From Thermoflexus sp. (GTDB taxonomy: Bacteria; Chloroflexota; Anaerolineae; Thermoflexales; Thermoflexaceae), in NCBI RefSeq assembly GCF_034432235.1, contig NZ_DAOUCJ010000097.1, forward strand, positions 1-33,855: a stretch of DNA of 33,855 nucleotides. The letters run 5' to 3'. Positions 1-6,902 of this stretch are shown one piece after another (position 1 is the first letter of the stretch; each line of letters begins with the position of its first letter). A program made the translations under genes and the position numbers. The notes under the pieces were generated by a model. That model made no database searches, was not told the origin of the DNA, and saw nothing but the letters and a program-made list of their open reading frames with translations.

Positions 1-1
1 T

Positions 2-38
2 GCAGGGGGCAAAAGCCCCCTGCGGGGGGTGTCCCCCC
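2..38. repeat. Two back-to-back GC-rich hairpins
   Basis: A 9-bp perfect stem (2-10 with 15-23, AAAA loop) is followed directly by a 6-bp G/C stem (24-29 with 33-38, TGT loop). It could be the terminator of a gene left of the window, or a copy of a dispersed palindromic repeat. No T-run follows on the + strand, so an intrinsic terminator is not proven. Confidence 0.55.
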
Positions 39-66
39 CACCTTCTCCCTTCACCTCCTGTAAGGA

Positions 67-75
67 TGCTATAAT
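67..75 (+). promoter_or_regulatory. Extended -10 sigma70-type promoter for the DUF971 gene
   Basis: TATAAT at 70-75 is a perfect -10 box, and TG at 67-68 with one spacer base makes an extended -10 element. No good -35 box is visible at 17 bp, which fits extended -10 promoters. Transcription would start near 82, giving a leader of about 84 nt before the ATG at 166. Inferred from consensus only. Confidence 0.6.
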
Positions 76-165
76 TCCAGACAGCAACCTTTCAGGGCCG
101 ATCGACGCCCTCGGCTCCCGAAGCCTCCAGGGAAACCGGCTGCCCAACGTCTGGGGAAAGACGCC

Positions 166-459
166 ATGCCCGCTCGGGTTCGGATCGATTCGGAAACCCG
201 CACGGTGACCGTGGAGTGGCCAGATGGCTTCCGGCGAACCTTCTCCTGGTCCCGATTGCGGGCCGCCTGTCCCTGCGCCCTGTGCCGCGCGGAGGCCCAG
301 CAGGCTCAGGGGGATCCCCTGTTTCTGCGCCCCCGGCCGGATGATACGCTGATGGATTTCGCCTACGTGGGAAATTACGCGGTGCGCTTCTTCTGGGGGG
401 ACGGCCATTCCTCCGGCCTGTATACCTGGCGCTATCTGCGCGATCTGGATTCAGCGTAG
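166..459 (+). CDS. DUF971 (GBBH-like N-terminal domain) protein, 97 aa
   Basis: This small single-domain protein matches the DUF971/gamma-butyrobetaine-hydroxylase-like N-terminal family. Visible hallmarks are an early VEWPDG-type strand, the Cys-rich segment CPCALC near residues 35-40, and a C-terminal half with the pattern YAVRFFWGDGHSSGLYTW that ends the domain. The family's small proteins are often linked to iron-sulfur or metal handling, but the molecular role of stand-alone members is not settled. The length is normal for the family. The ATG at 166 follows a weak GGGGAAAG and lies about 84 nt downstream of a clear extended -10 promoter. fmt begins 84 bp after its stop, so the two may be co-transcribed. 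Confidence 0.85.
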   Translation: MPARVRIDSETRTVTVEWPDGFRRTFSWSRLRAACPCALCRAEAQQAQGDPLFLRPRPDDTLMDFAYVGNYAVRFFWGDGHSSGLYTWRYLRDLDSA

Positions 460-543
460 AGGAACCGGTCCTCCTCTCTCCTGTGGCCCCCAGGGCCGCG
501 GGAAGACGTGAAGTTGAAGTATGGAAAGGAGCTCGCTCTCCCG

Positions 544-1479
544 ATGGCCCGTCTGGTCCTGATGGGATCTCCCGCCTTCGCCTTGCCGACCTTCCAGGCT
601 CTGGCGGAGGAGCACGAGATCGCCGCGGTCTTCACGCAGCCGGATAAGCCGGCCGGCCGCGGCTTACGGCCCACCCCGCCTCCGGTGAAGATCTGGGCGG
701 AAGCGCGGGGGTTGCCGGTGTTCCAGCCCCGTTCCCTCCGCCGGGATCCGGAAGCGGTGGCCCGGCTGCGGGATCTCCGGCCGGATGGGATCATCGTGGT
801 GGCTTACGGCCTGATCCTGCCTCCGGAGGTCCTGCAGCTTCCCCCTTATGGATGTCTGAACCTCCATGCCTCCCTGCTCCCCCGTTATCGAGGCCCGGCG
901 CCGATCCAGGCCGCCATCCTGAACGGCGATCCCGAGACGGGGGTGACCGTGATGTTGATGACCGAGGAAGTCGATGCCGGGCCGATTCTGGCGATGGAGC
1001 GGGAACCGATTTACCCCGAAGATACGGCGGAAACGCTGGGGGAACGTTTGGCCCGGCGCGGGGCCCGGCTGATGCGCGAGACCCTTCGCCGCTGGCTGGC
1101 CGGGGAGATCATCCCCCAGCCCCAGGATCCCTCCCAGGCCACCTACTGCCCACGGATCACCAAGGCCGACGGCGAGATCGACTGGCGACGGCCCGCCGTG
1201 GAGATCGAGCGGCGGATCCGCGCCTTCACGCCGTGGCCCGGAACGTATACGTTCTGGAAAGGACGTTTGCTGAAAATCGGCCGCGCCCGGGTTCGCTCCG
1301 ATCTCCAGGCCCCGCCGGGGCGGGTGATACCGGTCGATCGGGGGGCCGCAGTGGGCACGGGGGAAGGCGCCCTGATGCTCCTGGAAGTCCAGCCGGAAGG
1401 CAAGCGAATGATGCCCATCGAGGCCTTCCTGAACGGGCATCCGGATTTCCTGGGGGCGACGCTGGGGCGGGAGGCATAG
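544..1479 (+). CDS. fmt: Methionyl-tRNA formyltransferase
   Basis: Formylates Met-tRNAfMet with 10-formyltetrahydrofolate, for translation initiation in the cytoplasm. The N-terminal formyltransferase domain is complete: MGSPAFALPTF at the start, and the catalytic triad Asn106, His108 (LNLHASLLPRYRG) and Asp144 (EEVDAGPI), at the same numbers as in E. coli. The C-terminal tRNA-binding domain starts around residue 205 (YCPRITKADGEIDW). The total of 311 aa is typical. The frame is open back to a GTG at 508, but the ATG at 544, with AAGGAG at 526-531, gives the family's normal N-terminus. The next gene starts 1 nt after the stop, so they are almost certainly co-transcribed. Confidence 0.96.
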   Translation: MARLVLMGSPAFALPTFQALAEEHEIAAVFTQPDKPAGRGLRPTPPPVKIWAEARGLPVFQPRSLRRDPEAVARLRDLRPDGIIVVAYGLILPPEVLQLPPYGCLNLHASLLPRYRGPAPIQAAILNGDPETGVTVMLMTEEVDAGPILAMEREPIYPEDTAETLGERLARRGARLMRETLRRWLAGEIIPQPQDPSQATYCPRITKADGEIDWRRPAVEIERRIRAFTPWPGTYTFWKGRLLKIGRARVRSDLQAPPGRVIPVDRGAAVGTGEGALMLLEVQPEGKRMMPIEAFLNGHPDFLGATLGREA

Positions 1480-1480
1480 C

Positions 1481-2233
1481 ATGGATCCGGCGGCCGCCCT
1501 GGAGACCACCCTGGTCTTCCTGATCACCAGCATTTTGCTTTATATGGTCCAGCGGGCGCTGCATCGCCATCTCCAGATCGCGCTCCATCGCCTCACGGGC
1601 CATCCGGATGCGGCAGTGATGCTTTACTGGGCCCTTCTATTCCCGGGGGTTTTCCTCCATGAGCTGAGCCACTGGCTCGCCGCCATGCTCCTGGGCGTCC
1701 GCCGCTATCGCTTCGCGATGTGGCCTCAACGGTCCGGCGGGCAGATCCGCCTGGGCGCCGTGCAGCTGGCCGAAGCCGATCCCTTCCGGATGAGCCTGAT
1801 CGGCGCCGCGCCCCTGGGAGCCGGGCTGATGGTCATCGCCCTTGTGGGCGGCCGCTGGCCGGACGCTCCCGCTTCCGGTATCGCGCTGTGGGGCACCGCA
1901 TGGCAGGTGCTGCAATCGCTCCCGCAGCGGGAATGGGGATGGGTGGGGTTCTATCTGATTTTCACGGTGGGCAATGCGATGTGGCCCAGCCCTTCGGATC
2001 GGGCGGCATGGCCGGCGATCGGGGTCGCCGGAGGTCTCCTCGCCCTTCTCTTCCTGCTCGCCGGCCCGATCTCGCTCCACCAGGCCCTCATGGCGCTGGC
2101 GATGGAAAGCCTCGCCCGGCTCATCCCCCTGCTCACAGCCGTGCTCCTGGTGAACCTCCCCATCCTGGCGGGGCTGATCGGGCTCAACGTGCTGCTCCCG
2201 ATGACCCGCGGGAAGCCGGACGCTGTCCGGTAA
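1481..2233 (+). CDS. M50-like integral membrane zinc metallopeptidase, 250 aa
   Basis: A polytopic membrane protein with about six hydrophobic segments. HELSH at residues 60-64 lies inside the second membrane segment and is an HExxH zinc motif. A second conserved-looking motif, NAMWPSPSD (about 165-173), sits at the end of a later membrane segment and could give the third zinc ligand, as NxxPxxxxD-type motifs do in site-2 proteases. The layout fits the M50 / site-2-protease-like superfamily, although the usual PDZ insert is absent. The substrate is unknown. The ATG lies 1 nt after the fmt stop, implying translational coupling. A 6-bp hairpin (2216-2221/2225-2230) abuts the stop codon. Confidence 0.7.
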   Translation: MDPAAALETTLVFLITSILLYMVQRALHRHLQIALHRLTGHPDAAVMLYWALLFPGVFLHELSHWLAAMLLGVRRYRFAMWPQRSGGQIRLGAVQLAEADPFRMSLIGAAPLGAGLMVIALVGGRWPDAPASGIALWGTAWQVLQSLPQREWGWVGFYLIFTVGNAMWPSPSDRAAWPAIGVAGGLLALLFLLAGPISLHQALMALAMESLARLIPLLTAVLLVNLPILAGLIGLNVLLPMTRGKPDAVR

Positions 2234-2417
2234 TGCCCAGGGCTCTTCCCTTGCGAATGAGCAGAGGTGCAAGTGGGTGCCTTCAGCGTGTCTCCGCACC
2301 AGAAGCTCGGATCCCTTCACCGGCATGCCTCAATTTCGTCGGAGAAGAAAGCCACCGGCTGACCAGCCGGAGGACCCTCTGCAGACAGCCGATGAAGCAA
2401 TACACTCTCGTGCCCGG

Positions 2418-2639
2418 CTAAACTATAACCGGCGTGAGATTTTGGAGCGTCACTTTGCGCTCTTCCTTCAGACGGAAAACATACGCCGAAGCATCCAGGA
2501 TCTCGATGCCGACGATCCGTCCGTCCGGGGCATAGTTGATGGCCACCTCTTCGGATAATCGGTAGGTGGTTACCTCAGCCGGTTCATCGCTCAGCCGGAT
2601 GTATAAGGCATCTACCTCAGGATCATAAATAACTTGCAT
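2418..2639 (-). CDS. DUF2283 protein, probable antitoxin-like partner, 73 aa
   Basis: The sequence is a textbook DUF2283 domain: it opens with the strand pattern YDPEVDALYIRLSD, then EVAINYAPDGRIVGIEIL, and ends with a short Val/Leu-rich tail. DUF2283 proteins often sit directly downstream of DUF4258 genes and are viewed as likely antitoxins of a type II-like pair, though this is established for few members. The ATG is preceded by GGGAGG at good spacing. The upstream DUF4258 reading frame ends only 15 nt before this start, so the two would form one short operon. Confidence 0.85.
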   Translation of the reverse strand: MQVIYDPEVDALYIRLSDEPAEVTTYRLSEEVAINYAPDGRIVGIEILDASAYVFRLKEERKVTLQNLTPVIV

Positions 2640-2654
2640 CTCAATCCTCCCGGG

Positions 2655-2886
2655 TTAGAAGTAAAACGTGTAAACGGTCACCACAACCAACCGTTCGGGT
2701 TCTTCGGCGACGATGGCCAATGCCTGCTTGATAGCATAGCGCCGACCACCCCACAAGCGTCCATAGTCGTCCATGTTTGGCCGGCACCTGTTCTCCTGAG
2801 CGGATGGTTTCAATCCCTTCCTCCTCAGTTGCTCCGCGCTCGGTCATCTGGAGCATAGCATGGCGAGAGAAATAGATCGGCTTCAT
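2655..2886 (-). pseudogene. DUF4258 toxin-like gene, frame-broken
   Basis: From the ATG at 2886 the protein starts like DUF4258: MKPIYFSRHAMLQMTERG, then EEEGIETIRSGEQVPAKHGRLW. In this frame the rest reads as Arg-rich nonsense. One frame over, from about position 2762, the sequence gives a proper DUF4258 ending (GGRRYAIKQALAIVAEEPE, then a VVVTVYTFYF-type strand) with a stop at 2655-2657. The joined product would be about 76 aa and seems to lack the usual middle segment, as if a short out-of-frame deletion had happened at the near-repeat GGACGACTATGG / GGACGCTTGTGG. It precedes the DUF2283 gene. A sequencing error is the alternative explanation. Confidence 0.65.
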
Positions 2887-2963
2887 CTCTGTGATTCCCC
2901 GAGATGGCGCTTTGCGACGTTCATTTCTCTGGACCCGGCGCCCCATCCAGCTCGTATCACATT

Positions 2964-3299
2964 TTACATGATGCGGCCGGCTTCCGTTTTGATGACCACG
3001 GCCACCACTGGCACATTTTCCGGCCCCATCTCGCGGATCACTACGGTGATGCGCCCGTCGGCGGGGCTCCATTGGGCGGAATGGGGATCGGCCATCTTCC
3101 CCGCCTGCGCGACAATCCACCCCAACGAATCCTGCTCGCCGTGCTGGGTCTGACCGGGGTGGAACTCGCGGCGGGCGTGCCCCTTGCTTTCCAGGATCAC
3201 CACACCGCTATCGGGGGTGAAAAAGACGCGGCCGAAGCCGGGGTGAGGCGGGTCAAAGGGAATCTCGCAGCAGATGATGTCGCGCACATTGCAGCACAC
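2964..3299 (-). CDS. Hypothetical protein, possibly the 3' part of a broken gene
   Basis: The reading frame from a GTG at 3299 to TAA at 2964-2966 codes for about 111 aa with plausible composition: a hydrophobic Cys-rich start (VRDIICCEIPFDPPHPG), strands such as GRVFFTPDSGVVILESKG, and an end resembling ITVVIREMG...VAVVIKTEAG. I do not recognise the family. The preceding frame, shifted by one base near the GGG at about 3300-3302, reads NRFWNLTNQSIVDAIKIEG, which also looks like real protein. A longer gene may therefore be interrupted there. It lies next to the DUF4258/DUF2283 remnant in what looks like an accessory patch between fmt and panB. Confidence 0.4.
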   Translation of the reverse strand: MCCNVRDIICCEIPFDPPHPGFGRVFFTPDSGVVILESKGHARREFHPGQTQHGEQDSLGWIVAQAGKMADPHSAQWSPADGRITVVIREMGPENVPVVAVVIKTEAGRIM

Positions 3300-3617
3300 C
3301 CTTCGATTTTGATCGCATCCACGATGCTTTGATTGGTCAAGTTCCAGAAACGGTTGTGGGATATGGCCAGGCAGCGGCACCCGTGATATACTGAAAACGC
3401 CACCGACCCGGAATGGGCGGTGAGCCGGTGGGAGGGCATCCGCTTCATGATTCTCCTGCAACCGCCTGGAATGCCATGGGGCGACCGGGACGGTGCGGCC
3501 AGGGATCCGCTCCCGATTCCCTCTTTATCCCCGCTTGCTGAATCCGCGGGTTCTCCCCCGGCCCGGGAAGCCGGCGCAACCATCCCGTGGCCATCCATGG
3601 CGTCCGACCCGCTCCGG
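3300..3617. other. Gap upstream of panB with no confident gene
   Basis: About 300 bp between the hypothetical minus-strand ORF and the panB leader hairpin. Short open frames exist on both strands but lack good starts or recognisable domains. On the minus strand, roughly 3300-3375 could be the 5' part of the broken gene at 2964-3299. I see no convincing promoter consensus for panB here. Confidence 0.4.
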
Positions 3618-3653
3618 GGAAGCCGTGGGAGGCTCTCCCACTTATGGCTTTCC
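3618..3653 (+). promoter_or_regulatory. Two-part hairpin in the panB leader
   Basis: A perfect 7-bp stem (GTGGGAG 3625-3631, CTCCCAC 3635-3641, GCT loop) is extended by an outer stem pairing GGAAGCC (3618-3624) with GGCTTTCC (3646-3653), with a small asymmetric bulge. It ends 41 nt before the panB Shine-Dalgarno. No T-run follows, so a leader element is as likely as a terminator for an upstream transcript. Confidence 0.4.
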
Positions 3654-3705
3654 TCTTCACCGCGCCTGCATCCCCACGACCTCCCCAAACCCTCAGGAGG
3701 GGACC

Positions 3706-4590
3706 ATGGCCCGAAAAAAGGTGACCATCCACACCCTTCAAGCCCGGAAAGCGGCTCGCGAGCCCATCACGATGATTACCGCGTATGATTATCCGACCGC
3801 CCTCGCCGTGGATCAGGCAGGCGTCGATGTGATCCTGGTGGGGGACTCTCTGGGCATGGTGGTCCTCGGTTACCCCAACACGCTCCCGGTGACGATGGAG
3901 GAAATGCTCCATCATGCGAAAGCCGTCGCCCGGGCGAACCCTTCCGCGCTGCTGGTGGGGGATCTCCCTTTCATGGCCTACCAGGCGGATATCGCGGAGG
4001 CTGTTCGGAACGCCGGCCGGTTTCTGAAGGAGGCCGGCATGGATGCCGTCAAACTGGAGGGGGGTCAGGAGATGGTTCCCACCATCGAGGCCATCATGCG
4101 CGCGGGGATCCCGGTGATGGGCCATATCGGCCTTACCCCCCAATCTCTGCATAGGCTGGGCGGCTACCGCCTCCAGGGGCGCACGGCCGCCGATGCCCGA
4201 CGCCTGCTGGAGGACGCCCTGGCCCTCGAAGCCGCCGGTTGCTTCGCTATTGTCTTGGAGATGATCCCCGAGCCGGTGGCCGCGGCCATCACCCAGCGCC
4301 TGCGCATCCCCACCATCGGCATCGGGGCGGGGGCCGGCTGCGATGGGCAGGTGCTGGTCCTCCACGATCTCCTGGGCCTTTTCGACCGCTTCACGCCGCG
4401 GTTCGTGAAGAAGTATGCCGATCTCCACAGCGAGATCGTGCGCGCCGTTCAGGCCTATTGCGAGGACGTGCGCGGTCGTCGTTTCCCCGCCCCGGAACAT
4501 GCCTTTTCTATGGATCCGGAGGAGCTGGCGGCCTTCCAGGCGATGCTGGAGGCCTTCCCGGCCCCCACACCGATGGAGGAACCCCGATGA
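3706..4590 (+). CDS. panB: 3-methyl-2-oxobutanoate hydroxymethyltransferase
   Basis: Makes ketopantoate from 2-ketoisovalerate using 5,10-methylene-tetrahydrofolate, the first step of pantothenate synthesis. The TIM-barrel enzyme is complete at 294 aa. Visible landmarks are ITAYDYPTA, metal/substrate Asp47 in VGDSLGMV, Asp86 in VGDLPFM, Glu118 in KLEGG, the segment GHIGLTPQS, and catalytic Glu185 in LEMIPEP. The ATG at 3706 has a perfect AGGAGG at 3695-3700. The frame is open further upstream, but that extension is not homologous in style. The stop overlaps the panE start (ATGA), giving translational coupling. Confidence 0.97.
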   Translation: MARKKVTIHTLQARKAAREPITMITAYDYPTALAVDQAGVDVILVGDSLGMVVLGYPNTLPVTMEEMLHHAKAVARANPSALLVGDLPFMAYQADIAEAVRNAGRFLKEAGMDAVKLEGGQEMVPTIEAIMRAGIPVMGHIGLTPQSLHRLGGYRLQGRTAADARRLLEDALALEAAGCFAIVLEMIPEPVAAAITQRLRIPTIGIGAGAGCDGQVLVLHDLLGLFDRFTPRFVKKYADLHSEIVRAVQAYCEDVRGRRFPAPEHAFSMDPEELAAFQAMLEAFPAPTPMEEPR

Positions 4591-5591
4591 TGCGGATCGC
4601 TCTGCTGGGCACCGGGGCCATGGGGACCCTCTTTGGGGTTCGCCTGGCCCCCATCGCGGAGGTCTGGATGCTGGGCACATGGGCGGAGGCCCTGCAGGCT
4701 GCGCGGAGGCATGGCCTGCGCCTCACAACCCCTCAGGGGGAAGAGACCGCCCCCGTGGCCGTCGCTGCCGACCCCATGGAAGTGCCCCCGTGCGATCTCG
4801 CTCTCATCCTGGTGAAGGCCTATCAAACCGAACGGGCGGCCCGGTGGGCGGAGCAGGTGCTCCGCCCCGATGGCGTCGCCCTGACGCTTCAGAACGGCCT
4901 GGGGCCCTATGAGATCCTTCGCGAGCGCTTAAGCGCCGCCAGGGCCTTCCAGGGAGTCACCACCATGGGGGCGACGCTCATGGCTCCTGGCCACGCCCGG
5001 CTGGGCGGCGAGGGCCCGATCTGGCTGGGCCCCGCATCTTCGAACCGGCGGCAGATCCAGAAGATCGTCGATCTCCTGGAGCGAGCGGGGTTCCAGGTGG
5101 AGGTCCAGGAGGACCTGCAGGGGGTGATCTGGGGGAAACTGGTGGCCAACACGGCCATCAACCCCATTACGGCCCTCTTTGACGTTCCGAACGGGGCTCT
5201 GCTCGCACGTCCGGATCTCTGGCGCCTGGCCCGTGGGGTCGCGCGGGAGACCGCGGAGGTCGCCCGGGCCCAAGGGATCCCCCTGCCCTTCGAAGACCCG
5301 GAGGGCTTTGTCGCGGAGGTCTGCCGGCGGACATCGGAGAACTCTTCCTCCATGCGTCAGGATTTCCGTCGGGGGCGCCCGACGGAGATCGACGCGCTGA
5401 ACGGCGCAGTGGCCGCCATCGGGCGGCGAATGGGGGTCCCGACCCCGTTGAACGAGGCGCTCTGGCGCTGGGTCAAAGCGGTGGAGGAACGACGGGGTAT
5501 GGCCATGCGACCCGCAGAGCTGGAGCGGGGGCCGTCACCCGCCCTCGCCCAACAGATGGATCGAAGGAGCTTGAAAGGCCACGGAGGGTGA
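4587..5591 (+). CDS. panE: 2-dehydropantoate 2-reductase (ketopantoate reductase)
   Basis: Reduces ketopantoate to pantoate with NADPH. The Rossmann P-loop GTGAMG lies at residues 8-13. LQNGLGP near 101-107 is the conserved nicotinamide-side loop. The catalytic lysine is Lys184 in the segment VIWGKLVANTAINP, with Asn188 and Asn192 at the substrate-binding positions. The C-terminal motif SSMRQDFRRGRPTEID marks the family. The 334-aa length is slightly above average. Two tandem ATG codons (4587, 4590) compete as start, and the first overlaps the panB stop. Overlap with panB and proximity to panC support one panBEC transcript. Confidence 0.96.
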   Translation: MMRIALLGTGAMGTLFGVRLAPIAEVWMLGTWAEALQAARRHGLRLTTPQGEETAPVAVAADPMEVPPCDLALILVKAYQTERAARWAEQVLRPDGVALTLQNGLGPYEILRERLSAARAFQGVTTMGATLMAPGHARLGGEGPIWLGPASSNRRQIQKIVDLLERAGFQVEVQEDLQGVIWGKLVANTAINPITALFDVPNGALLARPDLWRLARGVARETAEVARAQGIPLPFEDPEGFVAEVCRRTSENSSSMRQDFRRGRPTEIDALNGAVAAIGRRMGVPTPLNEALWRWVKAVEERRGMAMRPAELERGPSPALAQQMDRRSLKGHGG

Positions 5592-5679
5592 AGGTAAAGG
5601 CAAAGGATACAGGCCGGGTGGAACGCCTTCGACCGCTCACCGGGTTTCTCCGAAAACTATCATCGCGTGGAGGTTGACC

Positions 5680-6516
5680 ATGCAGGTGGCCCGCACGATT
5701 GCAGAAGCCCGTGCCATCCGGCGGGCTCTTCCTGGCACATGGGGGTTCGTGCCGACGATGGGATATCTTCACGACGGGCACCTCTCCCTGGTCCGTCGGG
5801 CCCGTGCGGAGAATGACCATGTGGCCGTCAGCATCTTCGTGAATCCCACCCAGTTCGGGCCCCACGAGGACTATAACCGCTATCCCCGCGATTTAGAGCG
5901 GGATCTTCAGCTGCTCACGCCGCTGGGGGTGGATCTCGTCTTCGCGCCCCCGGTGGAGGAAATGTATCCGCCCGGCTTCCAAACCTGGGTGGTGGTGGAG
6001 GAGGTCAGCCGGCCGTTGGAGGGCGCCGCGCGGCCCGGCCACTTCCGGGGCGTGGCCACCGTCGTCACCAAGCTTTTCAACATCATCCAGCCGGACCGGG
6101 CGTATTTCGGCCAGAAGGATGCGCAGCAAGCCGTGGTGATCCGACGCATGGTCCAGGATCTCAACATCCCGGTGGAGATCGTGGTTTGCCCAACAGTTCG
6201 GGAACCGGATGGCCTAGCGATGAGCAGCCGGAACACTTATCTGGGCCCGGAGGAACGGCGGGCGGCCACGGTGCTGTTCCGGGCCCTCCAGGCCGCCAAA
6301 GCGCGCTATGAGGAGGGGGAACGGGATGCCGAGCGCCTGCGAGCGGTCATGCGCGAGGTGATCCAGGCTGAGCCGCTGGCCCGGCTGGATTATGTGAGCG
6401 TGGCGGATCCAGAGACCCTGCAGGAATTGAGCCGGGTGGAGGATCGGGCGCTTCTCTCACTGGCGGTCTACATTGGGAAGACGCGGCTGATCGACAACAT
6501 CCTCCTCCCGGAATAA
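5680..6516 (+). CDS. panC: Pantothenate synthetase (pantoate-beta-alanine ligase)
   Basis: Condenses pantoate with beta-alanine using ATP, through a pantoyl-adenylate. The nucleotidyltransferase fold is clear: PTMGYLHDGHLSLVRRA carries the HIGH-type motif HDGH at residues 31-34, followed by FVNPTQFG, then YFGQKDAQQ, then the KMSKS-equivalent MSSRNTYL. The 278-aa length is normal. The ATG at 5680 has GTGGAGG 6 nt upstream, and an in-frame TTG two codons earlier is less likely. It lies 88 bp downstream of panE and probably shares its transcript. A repeat block begins 25 bp after its stop. Confidence 0.97.
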   Translation: MQVARTIAEARAIRRALPGTWGFVPTMGYLHDGHLSLVRRARAENDHVAVSIFVNPTQFGPHEDYNRYPRDLERDLQLLTPLGVDLVFAPPVEEMYPPGFQTWVVVEEVSRPLEGAARPGHFRGVATVVTKLFNIIQPDRAYFGQKDAQQAVVIRRMVQDLNIPVEIVVCPTVREPDGLAMSSRNTYLGPEERRAATVLFRALQAAKARYEEGERDAERLRAVMREVIQAEPLARLDYVSVADPETLQELSRVEDRALLSLAVYIGKTRLIDNILLPE

Positions 6517-6543
6517 GAGGAGCACGGGGCGGTTGCAGGATGC

Positions 6544-6589
6544 GTCGAATGAATTCGACCTCCAAAGGCCTTCGGCCGATGGCCGGCCT
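6544..6589. repeat. Composite palindromic module, copy 1
   Basis: The first part, 6544-6559, is GTCGAATGAATTCGAC: 7-bp arms around GA. After 6 nt, 6566-6589 forms a second hairpin with an AGGC/GCCT outer and CGGCC/GGCCG inner stem around GAT. Copy 2 lies exactly 52 bp downstream. Confidence 0.8.
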
Positions 6590-6595
6590 TAGGGC

Positions 6596-6641
6596 GTCGA
6601 ATGAATTCGACCTTTAGAGGCCTTCGGCCCACGGCCGGCCT
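6596..6641. repeat. Composite palindromic module, copy 2
   Basis: The 16-bp palindrome at 6596-6611 is identical to that of copy 1. The second hairpin at 6618-6641 differs from copy 1 only at the loop (CAC instead of GAT). The constant 52-bp period between copies indicates tandem duplication of the unit. Confidence 0.8.
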
Positions 6642-6663
6642 CCGCCGGCCGAAGGGGGTTTTT

Positions 6664-6701
6664 GCGTCGGCACAGGCCGACGCGGGGCGCGTTAGCGCCT
6701 C
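6664..6701. repeat. Paired short hairpins (stem module, copy 1)
   Basis: GCGTCGGC (6664-6671) pairs perfectly with GCCGACGC (6676-6683) around ACAG. It is directly followed by a 7-bp stem (6684-6690 with 6695-6701, GTTA loop, one G-T pair). Confidence 0.75.
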
Positions 6702-6706
6702 ACGAG

Positions 6707-6750
6707 GCCGATTTCAATCGGCGTGAAAGGCCTCCGGCCCATGGCCGGCC
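6707..6750. repeat. Composite palindromic module, diverged copy 3
   Basis: 6707-6722 is GCCGATTTCAATCGGC: again 7-bp arms around 2 nt, but with different arm bases from copies 1 and 2. Pairing is kept, so the changes are compensatory. After 5 nt, the AGGCC.. hairpin follows at 6728-6750, nearly identical to the other copies. Conservation of geometry with changed bases suggests the structure matters. Confidence 0.75.
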
Positions 6751-6762
6751 AAAAAGTCTTCC

Positions 6763-6782
6763 GCGTCGGCGCAGGCCGACGC
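6763..6782. repeat. Short hairpin (stem module, copy 2)
   Basis: The same 8-bp stem as at 6664-6683, with loop GCAG in place of ACAG. A GGGCGCG-like tail follows, as in copy 1, but it is diverged. Confidence 0.75.
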
Positions 6783-6803
6783 CGGGCGCGAGCGGCGACG
6801 GAA

Positions 6804-6842
6804 GGTCGGAGCTGAAGCGTCGGGGCGAAAGCCCCTCCGACC
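6804..6842. repeat. Terminal two-stem hairpin with GAAA tetraloop
   Basis: The outer stem GGTCGGA (6804-6810) / TCCGACC (6836-6842) encloses an inner stem GGGGC (6822-6826) / GCCCC (6831-6835) closed by a GAAA loop, a stable GNRA tetraloop if transcribed. It ends about 60 nt before coaX and could also affect the coaX leader. Confidence 0.7.
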
Positions 6843-6902
6843 AGCGGGGAAATGAATAGCGATCCGCCAGGCGGAGGGCAGCCGTTCCAGGAGGGAATTC
6901 GA

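Larger units (their letters stand above)
6542..6842. repeat. Block of modular palindromic repeats between panC and coaX
   Basis: About 300 bp made almost entirely of hairpins in repeated modules: a composite module (7-2-7 palindrome, 5-6 nt spacer, AGGCC/CGGCC hairpin) present three times; an 8-bp stem with AG-ended tetranucleotide loop present twice; and a terminal hairpin capped by C(GAAA)G. No ORF with coding character crosses it. The organisation resembles REP/ERIC-type intergenic mosaic elements rather than a gene or CRISPR. In transcripts it would form a chain of stems between panC and coaX, possibly acting as a terminator, an RNA-stability element or a nucleoid-protein target. Confidence 0.8.

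Noticed and set aside
508..543. Upstream GTG start for fmt
   Set aside because: The extra 12 residues are not part of the family N-terminus, and a Shine-Dalgarno lies before ATG 544.
3445..4680. Long minus-strand open frame (411 codons) opposite panB
   Set aside because: Antisense to a fully supported panB/panE; its composition is His/Arg/Gly-rich without domain character, an effect of high GC codon use.
6542..6842. Repeat block considered as a CRISPR array
   Set aside because: Repeats are adjacent composite hairpins with no unique spacers of constant size, and there are no cas genes in the window.
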